Shown here: one piece after another, positions 19,040-28,596 of the stretch
Position numbering within the stretch: position 1 is the stretch's first letter
Layout of the letters: the number at the start of each line of letters is the position of its first letter
Assembly (NCBI RefSeq): GCF_017498485.1
Contig: NZ_CP071795.1
Location: 3,330,501 to 3,394,500 of the forward strand
Direction: 5' to 3'
Length of the DNA: 64,000 bases
Source of the DNA: Polaribacter batillariae
Lineage (GTDB): Bacteria; Bacteroidota; Bacteroidia; Flavobacteriales; Flavobacteriaceae
Notes under the pieces: model-generated
Seen by the model: only the letters and a program-made list of their open reading frames with translations
What the model was told of the DNA's origin: nothing
The model's database searches: none
Position numbers and translations under genes: made by a program

Positions 19040-20122
19040 ATGAAAAATATAATAACAGTTTTACTATTTATCGTAGCATTAGCTTCTTGTACCCCACCAG
19101 AAGTTGGTTATATAGACGATAATATACACGCACTTCAAGACACTATTTTTGTGCCAAGAGGAATTTTTAAACTATCTGCAGTTCCAGCAGTAGAAGGCTC
19201 TACTTATCCTTTGGAGTGGGAAATTACTGGTGTAACAGACGCAGACGGAAATCCAACTGACGAATTATTTGAAAAACATATAATAACCACTTGGACTGCA
19301 GCTTATAATCCAGAAACAGATACAACTTTAGAACTTGCACAAGCAAAAATTCAACAAACAGAAGAACCTTCTATTTTAATTAGTTCTGTGAGTGGAGAAA
19401 TGGCTTTTACTGGAGCTACCAAATTTGTAGAAAACGACATTTTTAAGATTAATGTTAAAGTTAAAAACGTTAAAGGCGAAAGGCAATTAGATAATTTTGT
19501 GGTTGTTAAATTACTACAATTCGAAGCAGTAGAATTTCCAACAGAAATGCGATCTAGACTTCAGTTAGGAAAAGATAATGGTTCTTATGATATTGGTTAT
19601 ACATCTTCCATTAAAAATGGAAACGATCCAAAATCGAAAGATGTTTTAGACGGTACACATCCATACATATCAGTTATAAAAACAAGTGACGAACCTGCTA
19701 TTGGAATTGATGTAAAAATGATAATTGCAGATAGTTATGGAACACCATTAAATACAGATAAGATTACTTTTTTTCCTTTCGGATCTGGTTATTTACAGAA
19801 CTATCACGATAATTCTACAGAAACAATAACCAATGCAACCAACACAGTATTTTCTCTGCCTGCTCCTCCATTTCCACAGTATGCAAGAAATTACTCAGGT
19901 ACTAATTCTTACCTAATGTACTACTTAACCAAACCTACAGCTTTTACAGTAGAAAAAGAAGCTTTCGAAAAAGATAATGGCCCAAAAGATTGGACAAAGT
20001 ACACAGATCCTGCCACAGGCGAAATAAGAAATAGAGCATATATCAGGTGGGGAATTAAAATTAACGATTCTGGTACTTGGGAAATTAAAATGAAAATTCC
20101 GTACACTAAAATTAAAGAATAA
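19040..20122 (+). CDS. Lipoprotein of unknown function, possibly DUF5007-like surface binding protein
   Basis: A 360-residue lipoprotein (signal ending IVALASC, Cys about residue 17). The sequence is rich in beta strands and carries no catalytic motif that I recognise. From memory, lipoproteins annotated DUF5007 occur next to fasciclin-domain proteins after susCD pairs, and this could be one, but I am not certain. Its position as the last gene before a strong terminator makes it a likely SusE/F-like surface glycan-binding or complex-stabilising protein. No enzymatic role can be claimed. Confidence 0.6.
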   Translation: MKNIITVLLFIVALASCTPPEVGYIDDNIHALQDTIFVPRGIFKLSAVPAVEGSTYPLEWEITGVTDADGNPTDELFEKHIITTWTAAYNPETDTTLELAQAKIQQTEEPSILISSVSGEMAFTGATKFVENDIFKINVKVKNVKGERQLDNFVVVKLLQFEAVEFPTEMRSRLQLGKDNGSYDIGYTSSIKNGNDPKSKDVLDGTHPYISVIKTSDEPAIGIDVKMIIADSYGTPLNTDKITFFPFGSGYLQNYHDNSTETITNATNTVFSLPAPPFPQYARNYSGTNSYLMYYLTKPTAFTVEKEAFEKDNGPKDWTKYTDPATGEIRNRAYIRWGIKINDSGTWEIKMKIPYTKIKE

Positions 20123-20156
20123 TATAATATTACAATGAGAATTATTTGAATTTAAT

Positions 20157-20195
20157 AAAAAAGGTGCTTATTATAACAATAGGCACCTTTTTTTT
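20157..20195 (+). terminator. Rho-independent terminator of first susCD operon
   Basis: A ten-base stem (GGTGCTTATT pairing with AATAGGCACC, one G-U) with a five-base loop, flanked by an A run on the left and eight T on the right. It begins 35 bases after the last gene of the operon. Confidence 0.85.
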
Positions 20196-20289
20196 AAAAC
20201 TATTTTAATTGGTTTTTTAACCTCTTATACAATTTTTATAAGGTTAGTAGATAATTTCATAGATCAAAAGTCAATAAAACCTAATATTC

Positions 20290-20916
20290 ATGAACATTTT
20301 TCAAGAACAAAACCTTCTAGAATTCAGTGAATACTTCCAAACCGATGGTAAGTGTAAAGAATATTTAGCGAATATTAAATGGAAAAATGGATTTAAATGT
20401 GTTAAATGCAATCACATCGCAAGTCAAATCCGTAAAGATTTTTCACGTACTTGTAATAAATGCAGTCATACAGAAACAGCCTCTGCAAACACCTTATTCC
20501 ATAAGGTAAAATTCGGTTTACGCAAAGCATTTTTTATTTGTTTTGAAATGACTACAGCTAAAAAAATAGCTGCAAGTCATATAAGTACTCGTTATGGCGT
20601 TACAGAAAAAACAGCGCGTTTATTTATGTATAAAGTTCGAGAAGCAATGAAAGTTAGTGAAAATTATTTAACGGACGGCACAGTCCATATCGATGAATTT
20701 GTAATCTATAGAAGAGCAAAATACAAGCCTCGCAGGAAGTTATAATCGTAAAAAAAAAATCACAGATAAAGGAAGATTAAGAATATAGGTGCTACTACAA
20801 ATAAATCATCTTTCAACAAAAGAATTAGAAGAAATAGTGTAACAAACATATTCATAAACTAATTGAAAGAATCGTGAAATCTAATAAAATTTATCAATCT
20901 AAAATATATGTTTGTA
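20290..20916 (+). pseudogene. IS1595-family transposase remnant
   Basis: An open frame of 151 codons (20290-20745) carries the IS1595 N-terminal zinc ribbon (CVKCNH...CNKCSHTET), the segment TAKKIAASHISTRYGVTEKTARLF and the start of the DDE-like domain (VHIDEFVI). The frame then stops, but family-like sequence continues with in-frame stops (SYNRKKK, ITDKGRLRI, HLSTKELEEIV) up to the IS982 insertion at 20917. Beyond that element, VTTD-like codons near 21851 may be the continuation. The gene is therefore truncated and dead. It lies on the strand of the susCD operons, between them. Confidence 0.8.
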
Positions 20917-21847
20917 ACCTGAGTTCGATTAATAAATTGTCAACTGATTAGACTTTACAGTCTGATATTTTATAGCAGGTTTTTTTGGTAAAAAGCTATA
21001 TGCAATAAGACCTGCGATTATGTTTGACAAGAAATTAGTAAAACTTCTATGTCTAGAATGTTCAATTTGACAAATATTTTTGAGTTCGTCATTTACGGTT
21101 TCAATAACAGAGCGTTTACGCAGTAAAATTTTATCACTCATTGTCATTAAAGAATTCTTCATATTGTTTTTAATATGAGTAATTAAATGCAATCCATCAG
21201 CAAAAAGTAACTGCATTAAATCTTTTCCAACATAACCTTTGTCCGCATATAACTTACCATAAATTTTATCTAAAAAAGACTTCTTTTTTAATGGCGTTCT
21301 ATCATCAACATTAGCTTGGGTTATGCAGAAGTTTAGGATTTCACCTTTATCATTTATAACGATATGCAATTTAAAGCCATGGAACCATCCTATAGTGGAT
21401 TTTCCAGTGGTTGCAATGCCTTTAAATACTTTATTATTCTTAATTCGTTTGGGGCTGCAAACTCTAACAGGTGTAGAATCTACAAAAGAAATACCCGTAG
21501 AATTACCTAAACAACATGTCTTTAAAAATAAAGTCATTGGCATGAGGTTTTGCTGCATGAGTTCTGTAAATCTATTGTATGAAACTGTAGCTGGGAAATC
21601 ATCTTGCATATGCTTTTGCAAGTAATACACGTAAAAGTGTTTAAAGGTCCTAAAACCACTAAGCTGAAACAAAATGGTAATGGTAATTACCTCGCTATTT
21701 GACATAACACTGGGACGTTTTGATGGATTGCCTAAAAGGTGTTTACTTACTATTTGGTCATATTCTTTACAAAATTCATCAACAAGACAGAAAATTTCAG
21801 TAATTTTTTACTAGAAAAAAATGCCTAAATTTTAATCGAACTCAGGT
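20917..21847. mobile_element. IS982-family insertion sequence with terminal inverted repeats and target duplication
   Basis: Perfect 16-base terminal inverted repeats bound the element: ACCTGAGTTCGATTAA at 20917-20932 and its reverse complement at 21832-21847. The 6-base direct repeat TTTGTA flanks it on both sides (20911-20916 and 21848-21853), as expected for a target-site duplication. The total length of 931 bases fits the family. It carries one leftward transposase gene and sits inside the IS1595 remnant. Confidence 0.88.
20929..21705 (-). CDS. IS982-family transposase, 5' end without a normal start
   Basis: 258 residues from the first ATG, with the IS4/IS982-type DDE core: [11 protein letters not shown] (first Asp), [12 protein letters not shown] (second Asp) and [13 protein letters not shown] (Glu). 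In-frame homologous-looking sequence ([20 protein letters not shown] and on through NPSKRPSV) precedes this ATG by about 34 codons, back to a TAA near 21812, and no start codon is visible there. The real N-terminus is probably lost or frameshifted by one base near 21815, so activity is doubtful. The protein would cut and join the IS ends at 20917 and 21847. Confidence 0.85.
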   Translation of the reverse strand: MSNSEVITITILFQLSGFRTFKHFYVYYLQKHMQDDFPATVSYNRFTELMQQNLMPMTLFLKTCCLGNSTGISFVDSTPVRVCSPKRIKNNKVFKGIATTGKSTIGWFHGFKLHIVINDKGEILNFCITQANVDDRTPLKKKSFLDKIYGKLYADKGYVGKDLMQLLFADGLHLITHIKNNMKNSLMTMSDKILLRKRSVIETVNDELKNICQIEHSRHRSFTNFLSNIIAGLIAYSFLPKKPAIKYQTVKSNQLTIY

Positions 21848-22070
21848 TTTGTAACTACCGATATCAAAAAAAATAGAAGATACACCTTAAACAAGTTAAA
21901 AAAATATAGCTACAAAATCATCAATATTGGTAGGTAAAATCGTCATTTTAAAAAAATGAAGAAAATACAACTTAAAATAGCACAAAAAAACTACTCAAAT
22001 AAGTGGTAGATATTCACATATTTGTAATATCAAGAATATAAATACACAAATTTAAATAGTTTAAAAACGA

Positions 22071-23429
22071 ATGAGTTCAAGAAGAAATTTTATTAAAAAA
22101 TCGGTTGTTGCTGGCGCAGGAATAACAATGGTTCCAAATTTAAGTTTTGGAAATAACAAATTAAACAAAGACGAAAAACTTAAAGTAGGTTTAATTGGAG
22201 TTGGTTTAAGGGGAATGAATCACCTAAACAACTTATTACATAGAGACGATGTAGAAGTTACAGCAATTTGCGATATCGACCCCAATAGAATTCCTCTTGC
22301 ACTAAAAAGATTCGAAAAAGCTGGAAAGAAAAAACCAAAAGTTTTTGGCAAAGGAGAATACGATTATCGAAATCTTTTAGATTCGAAAGATGTTTCTGCT
22401 ACAATTATAGCAACTCCTTGGTTATGGCATACACGCATGGCAAAAGACAGCATGAAGGCTGGTAAATATACTGGCTTAGAAGTATCTGCAGCAAATACTA
22501 TGGAAGAATGTTGGGATTTGGTAAACGTACATGAAGAAACAGGTTCGCATTTAATGATTCTAGAAAACGTTAATTACAGAAGAGACGTTTTAGCGGTATT
22601 AAATATGGTAAAACAAAATGTATTTGGCGAAATGGTTCACTTTAGATGTGGTTACCAGCACGATTTGCGTTTTGTAAAGTTAAATGACGGGAAGACTGCC
22701 TATGGAAAAGGAGTTGAATTTGGCGAAAAAGGAATTTCTGAATCTGCTTGGAGAACACAGCATTCTTTATTAAGAAATGCAGATGTTTATCCTACACATG
22801 GTGTTGGCCCAATTGCGGCAATGATAGACATTAATAGAGGAAACAGATTTACTTCTATTTCTTCAAATGCATCAAAAGGAATAGGTTTGCATAACTATAT
22901 TGTTAAAAATGGAGGAAAAGACCATCCAAATGCAAAATTAAAGTTCAAACAAGGAGATGTTATTACTTCCACCATAGAAACTGCTAACGGAGAAACCATT
23001 ATTGTAACTCACGATTGTAATTTGCCTAGACCTTATTCTTTAGGATTTAGAGTACAAGGTGCAAATGGTTTATGGGAAGTAGATGGCAACAGAATTTATA
23101 TCGAAGGAAAATCGAAACCACACAAATGGGATGATGCTTCTGAATGGTTAAAGAAATACGACCATCCACTATGGAAAAAATATGGAGAAAAAGCAATGGG
23201 AGCTGGCCATGGAGGAATGGATTTCTTTGTAATTAATTCTTTTGTAGCATCTGCAAAACAAAACATTGCCCCGCCAATGGATGCTTACGACGCTGCAGCT
23301 TGGAGTTCCATTACACCACTTTCTGAATTATCAATTGAAAACAATGGAGAGCCACAAAACTTTCCAGACTTTACAAGAGGCAATTGGGTAAAAAGGAAAC
23401 CTTATAAGTGGATAAAAGATACATATTAA
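22071..23429 (+). CDS. Gfo/Idh/MocA-family oxidoreductase, GH109-like (alpha-N-acetylgalactosaminidase type)
   Basis: A 452-residue protein with a twin-arginine-like export signal (SSRRNFIKKSVVAGAGITMVP). An NAD-binding fold follows (KVGLIGVGLRGMNHLNNLL, then TAICDID). The segment MEECWDLVNVHEETGSHLMILENVNYRRDVLAVLNMV plus GYQHDLR and YPTHGVGPIAAMIDINRGNRF resembles GH109 enzymes. Those cleave alpha-GalNAc (in some members other sugars) by an NAD-dependent redox mechanism. Residues TGLEVSAANT replace the more usual EVP motif. It lies 75 bases before the second susC and is probably the first gene of that operon, acting in the periplasm. A plain sugar dehydrogenase is the alternative. Confidence 0.8.
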   Translation: MSSRRNFIKKSVVAGAGITMVPNLSFGNNKLNKDEKLKVGLIGVGLRGMNHLNNLLHRDDVEVTAICDIDPNRIPLALKRFEKAGKKKPKVFGKGEYDYRNLLDSKDVSATIIATPWLWHTRMAKDSMKAGKYTGLEVSAANTMEECWDLVNVHEETGSHLMILENVNYRRDVLAVLNMVKQNVFGEMVHFRCGYQHDLRFVKLNDGKTAYGKGVEFGEKGISESAWRTQHSLLRNADVYPTHGVGPIAAMIDINRGNRFTSISSNASKGIGLHNYIVKNGGKDHPNAKLKFKQGDVITSTIETANGETIIVTHDCNLPRPYSLGFRVQGANGLWEVDGNRIYIEGKSKPHKWDDASEWLKKYDHPLWKKYGEKAMGAGHGGMDFFVINSFVASAKQNIAPPMDAYDAAAWSSITPLSELSIENNGEPQNFPDFTRGNWVKRKPYKWIKDTY

Positions 23430-23503
23430 TACCTTTTTTTACAGTAATTTTAAAATGGTAAATGTTATAAAAATCAAATAACTCAATAATTAACAATCAA
23501 TTT

Positions 23504-26500
23504 ATGAAACAGCAATTTTTTAGAAAACTGTTATTTGTTCTACTTCTGGTTACTTATTCTGTAAGCGGTCAAACAAAAACAATTACAGGTAAAGTGTTAG
23601 ATGAAACTGGACAGCCTCTTCCAGGAGCTTCAATTTTAGTAAAAGGGTCAACAAATGGTACTTCTTCTGATTTTGATGGAAAATTTAAAATCATGTCAAA
23701 ACCTACAGACATTCTTTTAATTTCATACATAGGTTATGTAACAAAAGAAGTAGTAATCTCAGGAAAATCTACTATTTCTGTTACCCTAGAGCCTGGAGCT
23801 CAAGCCTTAGATGAAATTGTGGTTGTGGGGTTTGGTACTCAAAAGAAATCGAACGTAACTGGTGCAAATTCCTTTGTAAAAATGGATAAAATTGTATCAG
23901 ATAGACCAATTACCAATGCTGCAGAAGCCTTGCAGGGTATTGCTGCAGGTCTGCAAGTTACTGTATCTTCTGGACAGCCAGGTTCTGAAGGTGTTGGCTT
24001 AAACATTCGTGGTACAAACTCTATTAATGGAGGCTCTCCATTGGTGTTAATTAATAATGTTCCTGGAAATTTAAACGATATAAATCCGCAAGATATAGAA
24101 TCCATTTCTGTTCTTAAAGATGCAGCTGCCTCTTCTATTTATGGAGCTCGTGCAGCATTTGGAGTAATTATAGTTACTACAAAAAGAGCTAAGAGAAATC
24201 AAAAAGTAAGATTCGATTATAACACAACTACCAGTTTTTCTCACGCTTCAGATTTACCTGTAAAAGCCACGACCAAACAGTTTGTTAGGTCTTTAGATTT
24301 TTGGGGTGTAAATAGTTATTTTGCTGGACAAAATGTTAGCGATTGGTTAGGTTATATCAACCAATATGAGTCGGATCCAAGTAAATTAGATTTAATTTCA
24401 GACCCAGTTTCTGGTGAAACATATCCTATTCATTTTGATGGTGGACAATACTATCAATTAGCAGACACAGACAATTTTAATGGCTTTATTAACGAACCAG
24501 GGTTTTCAAGCATCCATAACTTTACGATAAGTGGTGGTAGCAAAAAAATTGGCTATCGATTAAATACAGGATACAGCTACCAAGATGGTATAATGGTTAC
24601 CGATAAAGATTCATTTAAAAAGTACAATGTAAATGCATTAGTAAATGCAGATATTACAGACAACTTGTCTTCTACAACAAATGTTTTATTTAGATCTAGC
24701 ATTCAATCTAGACCCAATGCTAGATACTCTAATGCAGTACAAGCTCGCATGTTCGATCCAACAGGTTTTTTTGATGATGGCTCAGGAGTTATTTTACCAT
24801 TTGATTCTCCAGCAAACATTGTAAAATTTAGTACTCCAGGAAGAACTGAAGACGATAATCTACGTCTTTTCCAAAAAATCGAATGGAAACCTTTTGAAAG
24901 ATTTTCTATAGCAGGAGAATATACATTCGAAAAAAACTATATTACAACAAGATCAATTAATAATGGGCAACGTTACTATAGTTCGTTTAGATTTAACCCA
25001 TCTACCTCTGTAGTAAATGCACAAAGAAACACGAGTATTTCTAGAGGTAATACTAACAGAATTTATAATGGTTTTAACTTATATGTAAAATACGATTGGA
25101 AACTTGGCGAAAACCATAATTTTAAAGCCCTATTAGGGGTTAACAGAGAAAAAGAGAAACAAGATTTTTTCTTCTCTTTTAAAAGAGATTTAATCGACCC
25201 ATTAGAAACACCAACTTTAAATTTAGGTTTCGACGAGACAAACGTATCTGTTGGAGATTCTTTTTACGAATGGGCTGTGGTAGGTTACTATGGACGGATA
25301 AATTATAATTACAACGAAAAATATTTTATTGAAGGAAATTTAAGATACGATGGTTCTTCTCGATTTGCAGAAGGAGATCAGTTTGTTGTACTTCCATCTG
25401 CATCTATTGGTTGGAATGTTGCTAAAGAAAGTTTCTTAGAAAACGTAGAATTTTTAAATGTTTTAAAAATAAGAGCTTCTTATGGAGTTATTGGAAATCA
25501 ATTAACACCAAGAATTGGTAATCCATCTGCTCAAGATTATTTCCCTACAACTCCGGGGTATGAAGATTTTATAACAAGATGGACTAATTTAGATACAGAC
25601 CAACGTTACCTGAGTTTTAACCCAGCTCAATTAATTAGTGCAGGCTTTACTTGGGAAGATGTAATTTCTAAAAACATTGGTGTAGATTTTGCTTTTTTAA
25701 ACAATCGATTAACTTCGTCTATAGATGTATATACTAGAGATACTAATGGTATGTTGGGAGATGCTGCAGATTTACCTTCTGTTTTAGGAACAGACCCTCC
25801 ATTACAAAATGCAAATAATTTGAGAACTAGCGGTTGGGAATTTGAGTTAGGTTGGAAAGATAGAATTGGTGAACTAACCTATGGTATTAATGTTAACGTG
25901 TTTGATAATCAATCTAAAATCACGAAAATAGACAATCCAACAAAATCTTTATCTCAGCTTTTTGAAGGATTTAGAGTTGGAGATATTTATGGATATGTAA
26001 CAGATGGGTATTATACTCCAGAAGATTTTCTTCCAGGAACTCTTAATGCAGATTTATCTGGTGATAACAGACAGTTAAAAGATGATGTTCCTGTTATAGA
26101 TGGAGCTCCAACACCTTATCCAGGAGATATTAAGTACCAAGATTTAGATGGTGATGGCATTATAACAAATGGAGATAATACTGCAGAATACGATGTAGAT
26201 CCAGCAACTGGAGAAATTATTGCTAGAACAGGACCTGGAGATAGAAAAGTTATTGGAAACAGAGGTAAACGTTATCAATTTGGTGTAAACGGATACCTAG
26301 CTTATAAAGGTTTCGATTTTTCTTTCGTTCTTAGTGGAGTAGGAAAACAAGATTTATGGAGAAATTCCGATTTAATTTTTCCTTATCCATCTGTATTTGA
26401 TAACATTTACTCCCACCAATTAGATTACTGGACACCAGACAATCAAAATGCATTTTATCCTAGAATTCATGGAAATGCTGCTGGAGGAAACTTAGATAGC

Positions 26501-26761
26501 AATTATAGCTATAGTAGAAGAATACAAACGAAATATTTAAGTGACGAAAGTTACTTAAGGGTTCAAAATATTACTTTAGGTTACAGTTTGAATAACAATG
26601 TTTTAAATAGATTAAAAATTAATAAATGTAGAATATTTGTATCTGGTAACAATCTTTTTACATTCGATAATTTACCCAAAGGATTGGATCCAGATCAAGG
26701 TTCTAATGGAGTTTATCCAATTATGAGTCAATATTCAGTCGGAGTTAATCTATCATTTTAA
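23504..26761 (+). CDS. susC: SusC/RagA-type TonB-dependent receptor (second copy)
   Basis: A 1085-residue outer-membrane transporter with a signal peptide (to VSGQ) and a regulatory-like domain starting KTITGKVLDETGQPLPGASI. The plug begins LDEIVVVGFGTQKKSNVTGA and carries the SusC signature ISVLKDAAASSIYGARAAFGVIIVTT. The C-terminal strand ends in SVGVNLSF. Its first 60 residues are nearly those of the first SusC, whereas the barrels differ, which suggests paralogues that import different ligands. The SusD partner starts 11 bases downstream. Confidence 0.97.
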   Translation: MKQQFFRKLLFVLLLVTYSVSGQTKTITGKVLDETGQPLPGASILVKGSTNGTSSDFDGKFKIMSKPTDILLISYIGYVTKEVVISGKSTISVTLEPGAQALDEIVVVGFGTQKKSNVTGANSFVKMDKIVSDRPITNAAEALQGIAAGLQVTVSSGQPGSEGVGLNIRGTNSINGGSPLVLINNVPGNLNDINPQDIESISVLKDAAASSIYGARAAFGVIIVTTKRAKRNQKVRFDYNTTTSFSHASDLPVKATTKQFVRSLDFWGVNSYFAGQNVSDWLGYINQYESDPSKLDLISDPVSGETYPIHFDGGQYYQLADTDNFNGFINEPGFSSIHNFTISGGSKKIGYRLNTGYSYQDGIMVTDKDSFKKYNVNALVNADITDNLSSTTNVLFRSSIQSRPNARYSNAVQARMFDPTGFFDDGSGVILPFDSPANIVKFSTPGRTEDDNLRLFQKIEWKPFERFSIAGEYTFEKNYITTRSINNGQRYYSSFRFNPSTSVVNAQRNTSISRGNTNRIYNGFNLYVKYDWKLGENHNFKALLGVNREKEKQDFFFSFKRDLIDPLETPTLNLGFDETNVSVGDSFYEWAVVGYYGRINYNYNEKYFIEGNLRYDGSSRFAEGDQFVVLPSASIGWNVAKESFLENVEFLNVLKIRASYGVIGNQLTPRIGNPSAQDYFPTTPGYEDFITRWTNLDTDQRYLSFNPAQLISAGFTWEDVISKNIGVDFAFLNNRLTSSIDVYTRDTNGMLGDAADLPSVLGTDPPLQNANNLRTSGWEFELGWKDRIGELTYGINVNVFDNQSKITKIDNPTKSLSQLFEGFRVGDIYGYVTDGYYTPEDFLPGTLNADLSGDNRQLKDDVPVIDGAPTPYPGDIKYQDLDGDGIITNGDNTAEYDVDPATGEIIARTGPGDRKVIGNRGKRYQFGVNGYLAYKGFDFSFVLSGVGKQDLWRNSDLIFPYPSVFDNIYSHQLDYWTPDNQNAFYPRIHGNAAGGNLDSNYSYSRRIQTKYLSDESYLRVQNITLGYSLNNNVLNRLKINKCRIFVSGNNLFTFDNLPKGLDPDQGSNGVYPIMSQYSVGVNLSF

Positions 26762-26772
26762 AAATAGAAATT

Positions 26773-28560
26773 ATGAAGAAAATTAAACAAATTTCAATCA
26801 TATTAGTATTACTTACTTCTTTTTTAGGGTGTAACGATACTGATTTTTTAGAAACTGCTCCAAAAGACGAGCTTTCTAAAGCAACCATATTTAGCACTTA
26901 TAATAATATAAAATTATATTCTTGGGGGTTTTATGACTTCTTAGAAGAATTTCCAAGAGCCGCTACATGGTCAGCAAGCAAAGATCTTTTTGGAGATTTA
27001 ATGCAAAATGGTAACAATTCTGTAAATCCAGGTTATTTAGACCAAAATTATACAGTTCCAATTAACGACAATAATTACTCGAACGCATATGTAAATATTC
27101 GTAAGGTAAACATAATGTTAGATGCTTTACCAGAATCTCCTATTACAGCAGAGCAAAAAGCACATTGGAGAGGTGTTGGTTTATTTTTTAGAGCGCACGA
27201 ATATTTTAAATTATTAGAAAGATTTGGTGGTGTTCCATGGATAGAAAATGAAATTACAGACGAAGATATAGAGGAGTTATACAAACCAAGAGACAGTAGA
27301 GATTTAGTTGCAGGTAATATCTTAAGAGATTTAAATGAAGCTGTTTCTAACATTTTTGAAAACGGAGATGGACCAAACACCATTAACAAAGATGTTGCCC
27401 TTGCACTTTTATCTCGTTTTTCTTTATTTGAAGGTACATGGAGAAAATACCATAATTTAGGGGATGCGAATAAGTACTTGCAAGCTGCAGCTACTGCTTC
27501 TTCTACTCTTGTTGTAAAATATCCAACAATTATGAGTAATTACGATGCTATTTATAACTCAGAAGATTTAGGAGGAAAACCTGGAATTCTTTTATATAAA
27601 CATTACGTTCTAGGTGAATTAACCCATTGGGTAAGCACAAATACACGCTCTACAAATAATAAGTATGATATTACTAGAAAAGGAATTGACAAATTTTTAA
27701 CTGAAGACGGTTTGCCAATTTATAATGCAAACAATACGCTATATCAAGGAGATAAAGATCATTATGCTGAATTTAGAAACAGAGACAGCAGAATTTTAAC
27801 AATAACACCTCCACCTTATAAAATAGTTGGAAATGGGACCCAAACATGGTCACATACTGGAAACTTAGCAGACCAAGAGTGGTTTGGAAAAGTAGCAGCT
27901 GTAACAGGTGGTTATCCCTTAAAAGAACTACCTGATAGAAATTGGTCAGGTAGGGTAACAGATCAAGTACCAAACTTTAATAGACTTACACCTACACAAA
28001 CCGGAAATGGATATCGTTTTTGGAAAGTTTACAACGACCATAATGATAGGGTTTCATCTTCGGACTTTAATGATTTCGCTATTTTTAGAATGGGAGAAAT
28101 TTACTTAATAAATGCAGAAGCAAAATACGAACTTGGGCAGTTTAACCAAACTGTCGCAAATGCAACTATTAATAAATTACGCACTAGAGCTAAAGTAGCT
28201 CCTATGGACGTTGGTGCCATTGGAGCAGATTTCGACCCTAAAAGAGACCCTTCTGTAGATCCAGTTCTTTGGGAAATTAGACGTGAAAGAGCAGTAGAAT
28301 TAATGGGAGATGGCTACAGAAGAGAAGATTTAAGAAGATGGAAAAAAATGAGCTATGCTACAGAAACGAAGTTAGGTAGATGGATAGTACAATCGAATTA
28401 CTCTGTAAATTTACCAATTCAAAACAATGCTCCTATTGGTTATATTCAATTGATACCTAAAGCAACACCTGCTTTTCCTGATCACTATTATTTATTTCCA
28501 ATTCCTTTAAATGAATTGGCCAGTAATCCAAATTTAGAGCAAAATCCTAATTGGCAATAA
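26773..28560 (+). CDS. susD: SusD/RagB-family nutrient-binding lipoprotein (second copy)
   Basis: A 595-residue lipoprotein (lipobox ending TSFLGC, Cys about residue 20). Family landmarks are FLETAPKDELSKATIFSTYNNIKLYSWGFYDFL near the start, HWRGVGLFFRAHEYFKLLERFGGVPWI in the TPR core, and LWEIRRERAVELMGDGYRREDLRRWKKM near the end. It is the surface partner of the SusC encoded directly upstream. It is longer than the first SusD and belongs to a different branch, supporting two distinct substrates or substrate fragments. Confidence 0.96.
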   Translation: MKKIKQISIILVLLTSFLGCNDTDFLETAPKDELSKATIFSTYNNIKLYSWGFYDFLEEFPRAATWSASKDLFGDLMQNGNNSVNPGYLDQNYTVPINDNNYSNAYVNIRKVNIMLDALPESPITAEQKAHWRGVGLFFRAHEYFKLLERFGGVPWIENEITDEDIEELYKPRDSRDLVAGNILRDLNEAVSNIFENGDGPNTINKDVALALLSRFSLFEGTWRKYHNLGDANKYLQAAATASSTLVVKYPTIMSNYDAIYNSEDLGGKPGILLYKHYVLGELTHWVSTNTRSTNNKYDITRKGIDKFLTEDGLPIYNANNTLYQGDKDHYAEFRNRDSRILTITPPPYKIVGNGTQTWSHTGNLADQEWFGKVAAVTGGYPLKELPDRNWSGRVTDQVPNFNRLTPTQTGNGYRFWKVYNDHNDRVSSSDFNDFAIFRMGEIYLINAEAKYELGQFNQTVANATINKLRTRAKVAPMDVGAIGADFDPKRDPSVDPVLWEIRRERAVELMGDGYRREDLRRWKKMSYATETKLGRWIVQSNYSVNLPIQNNAPIGYIQLIPKATPAFPDHYYLFPIPLNELASNPNLEQNPNWQ

Positions 28561-28596
28561 GATTTTCTATTCATTAAAATTTAAATATACTTAATT

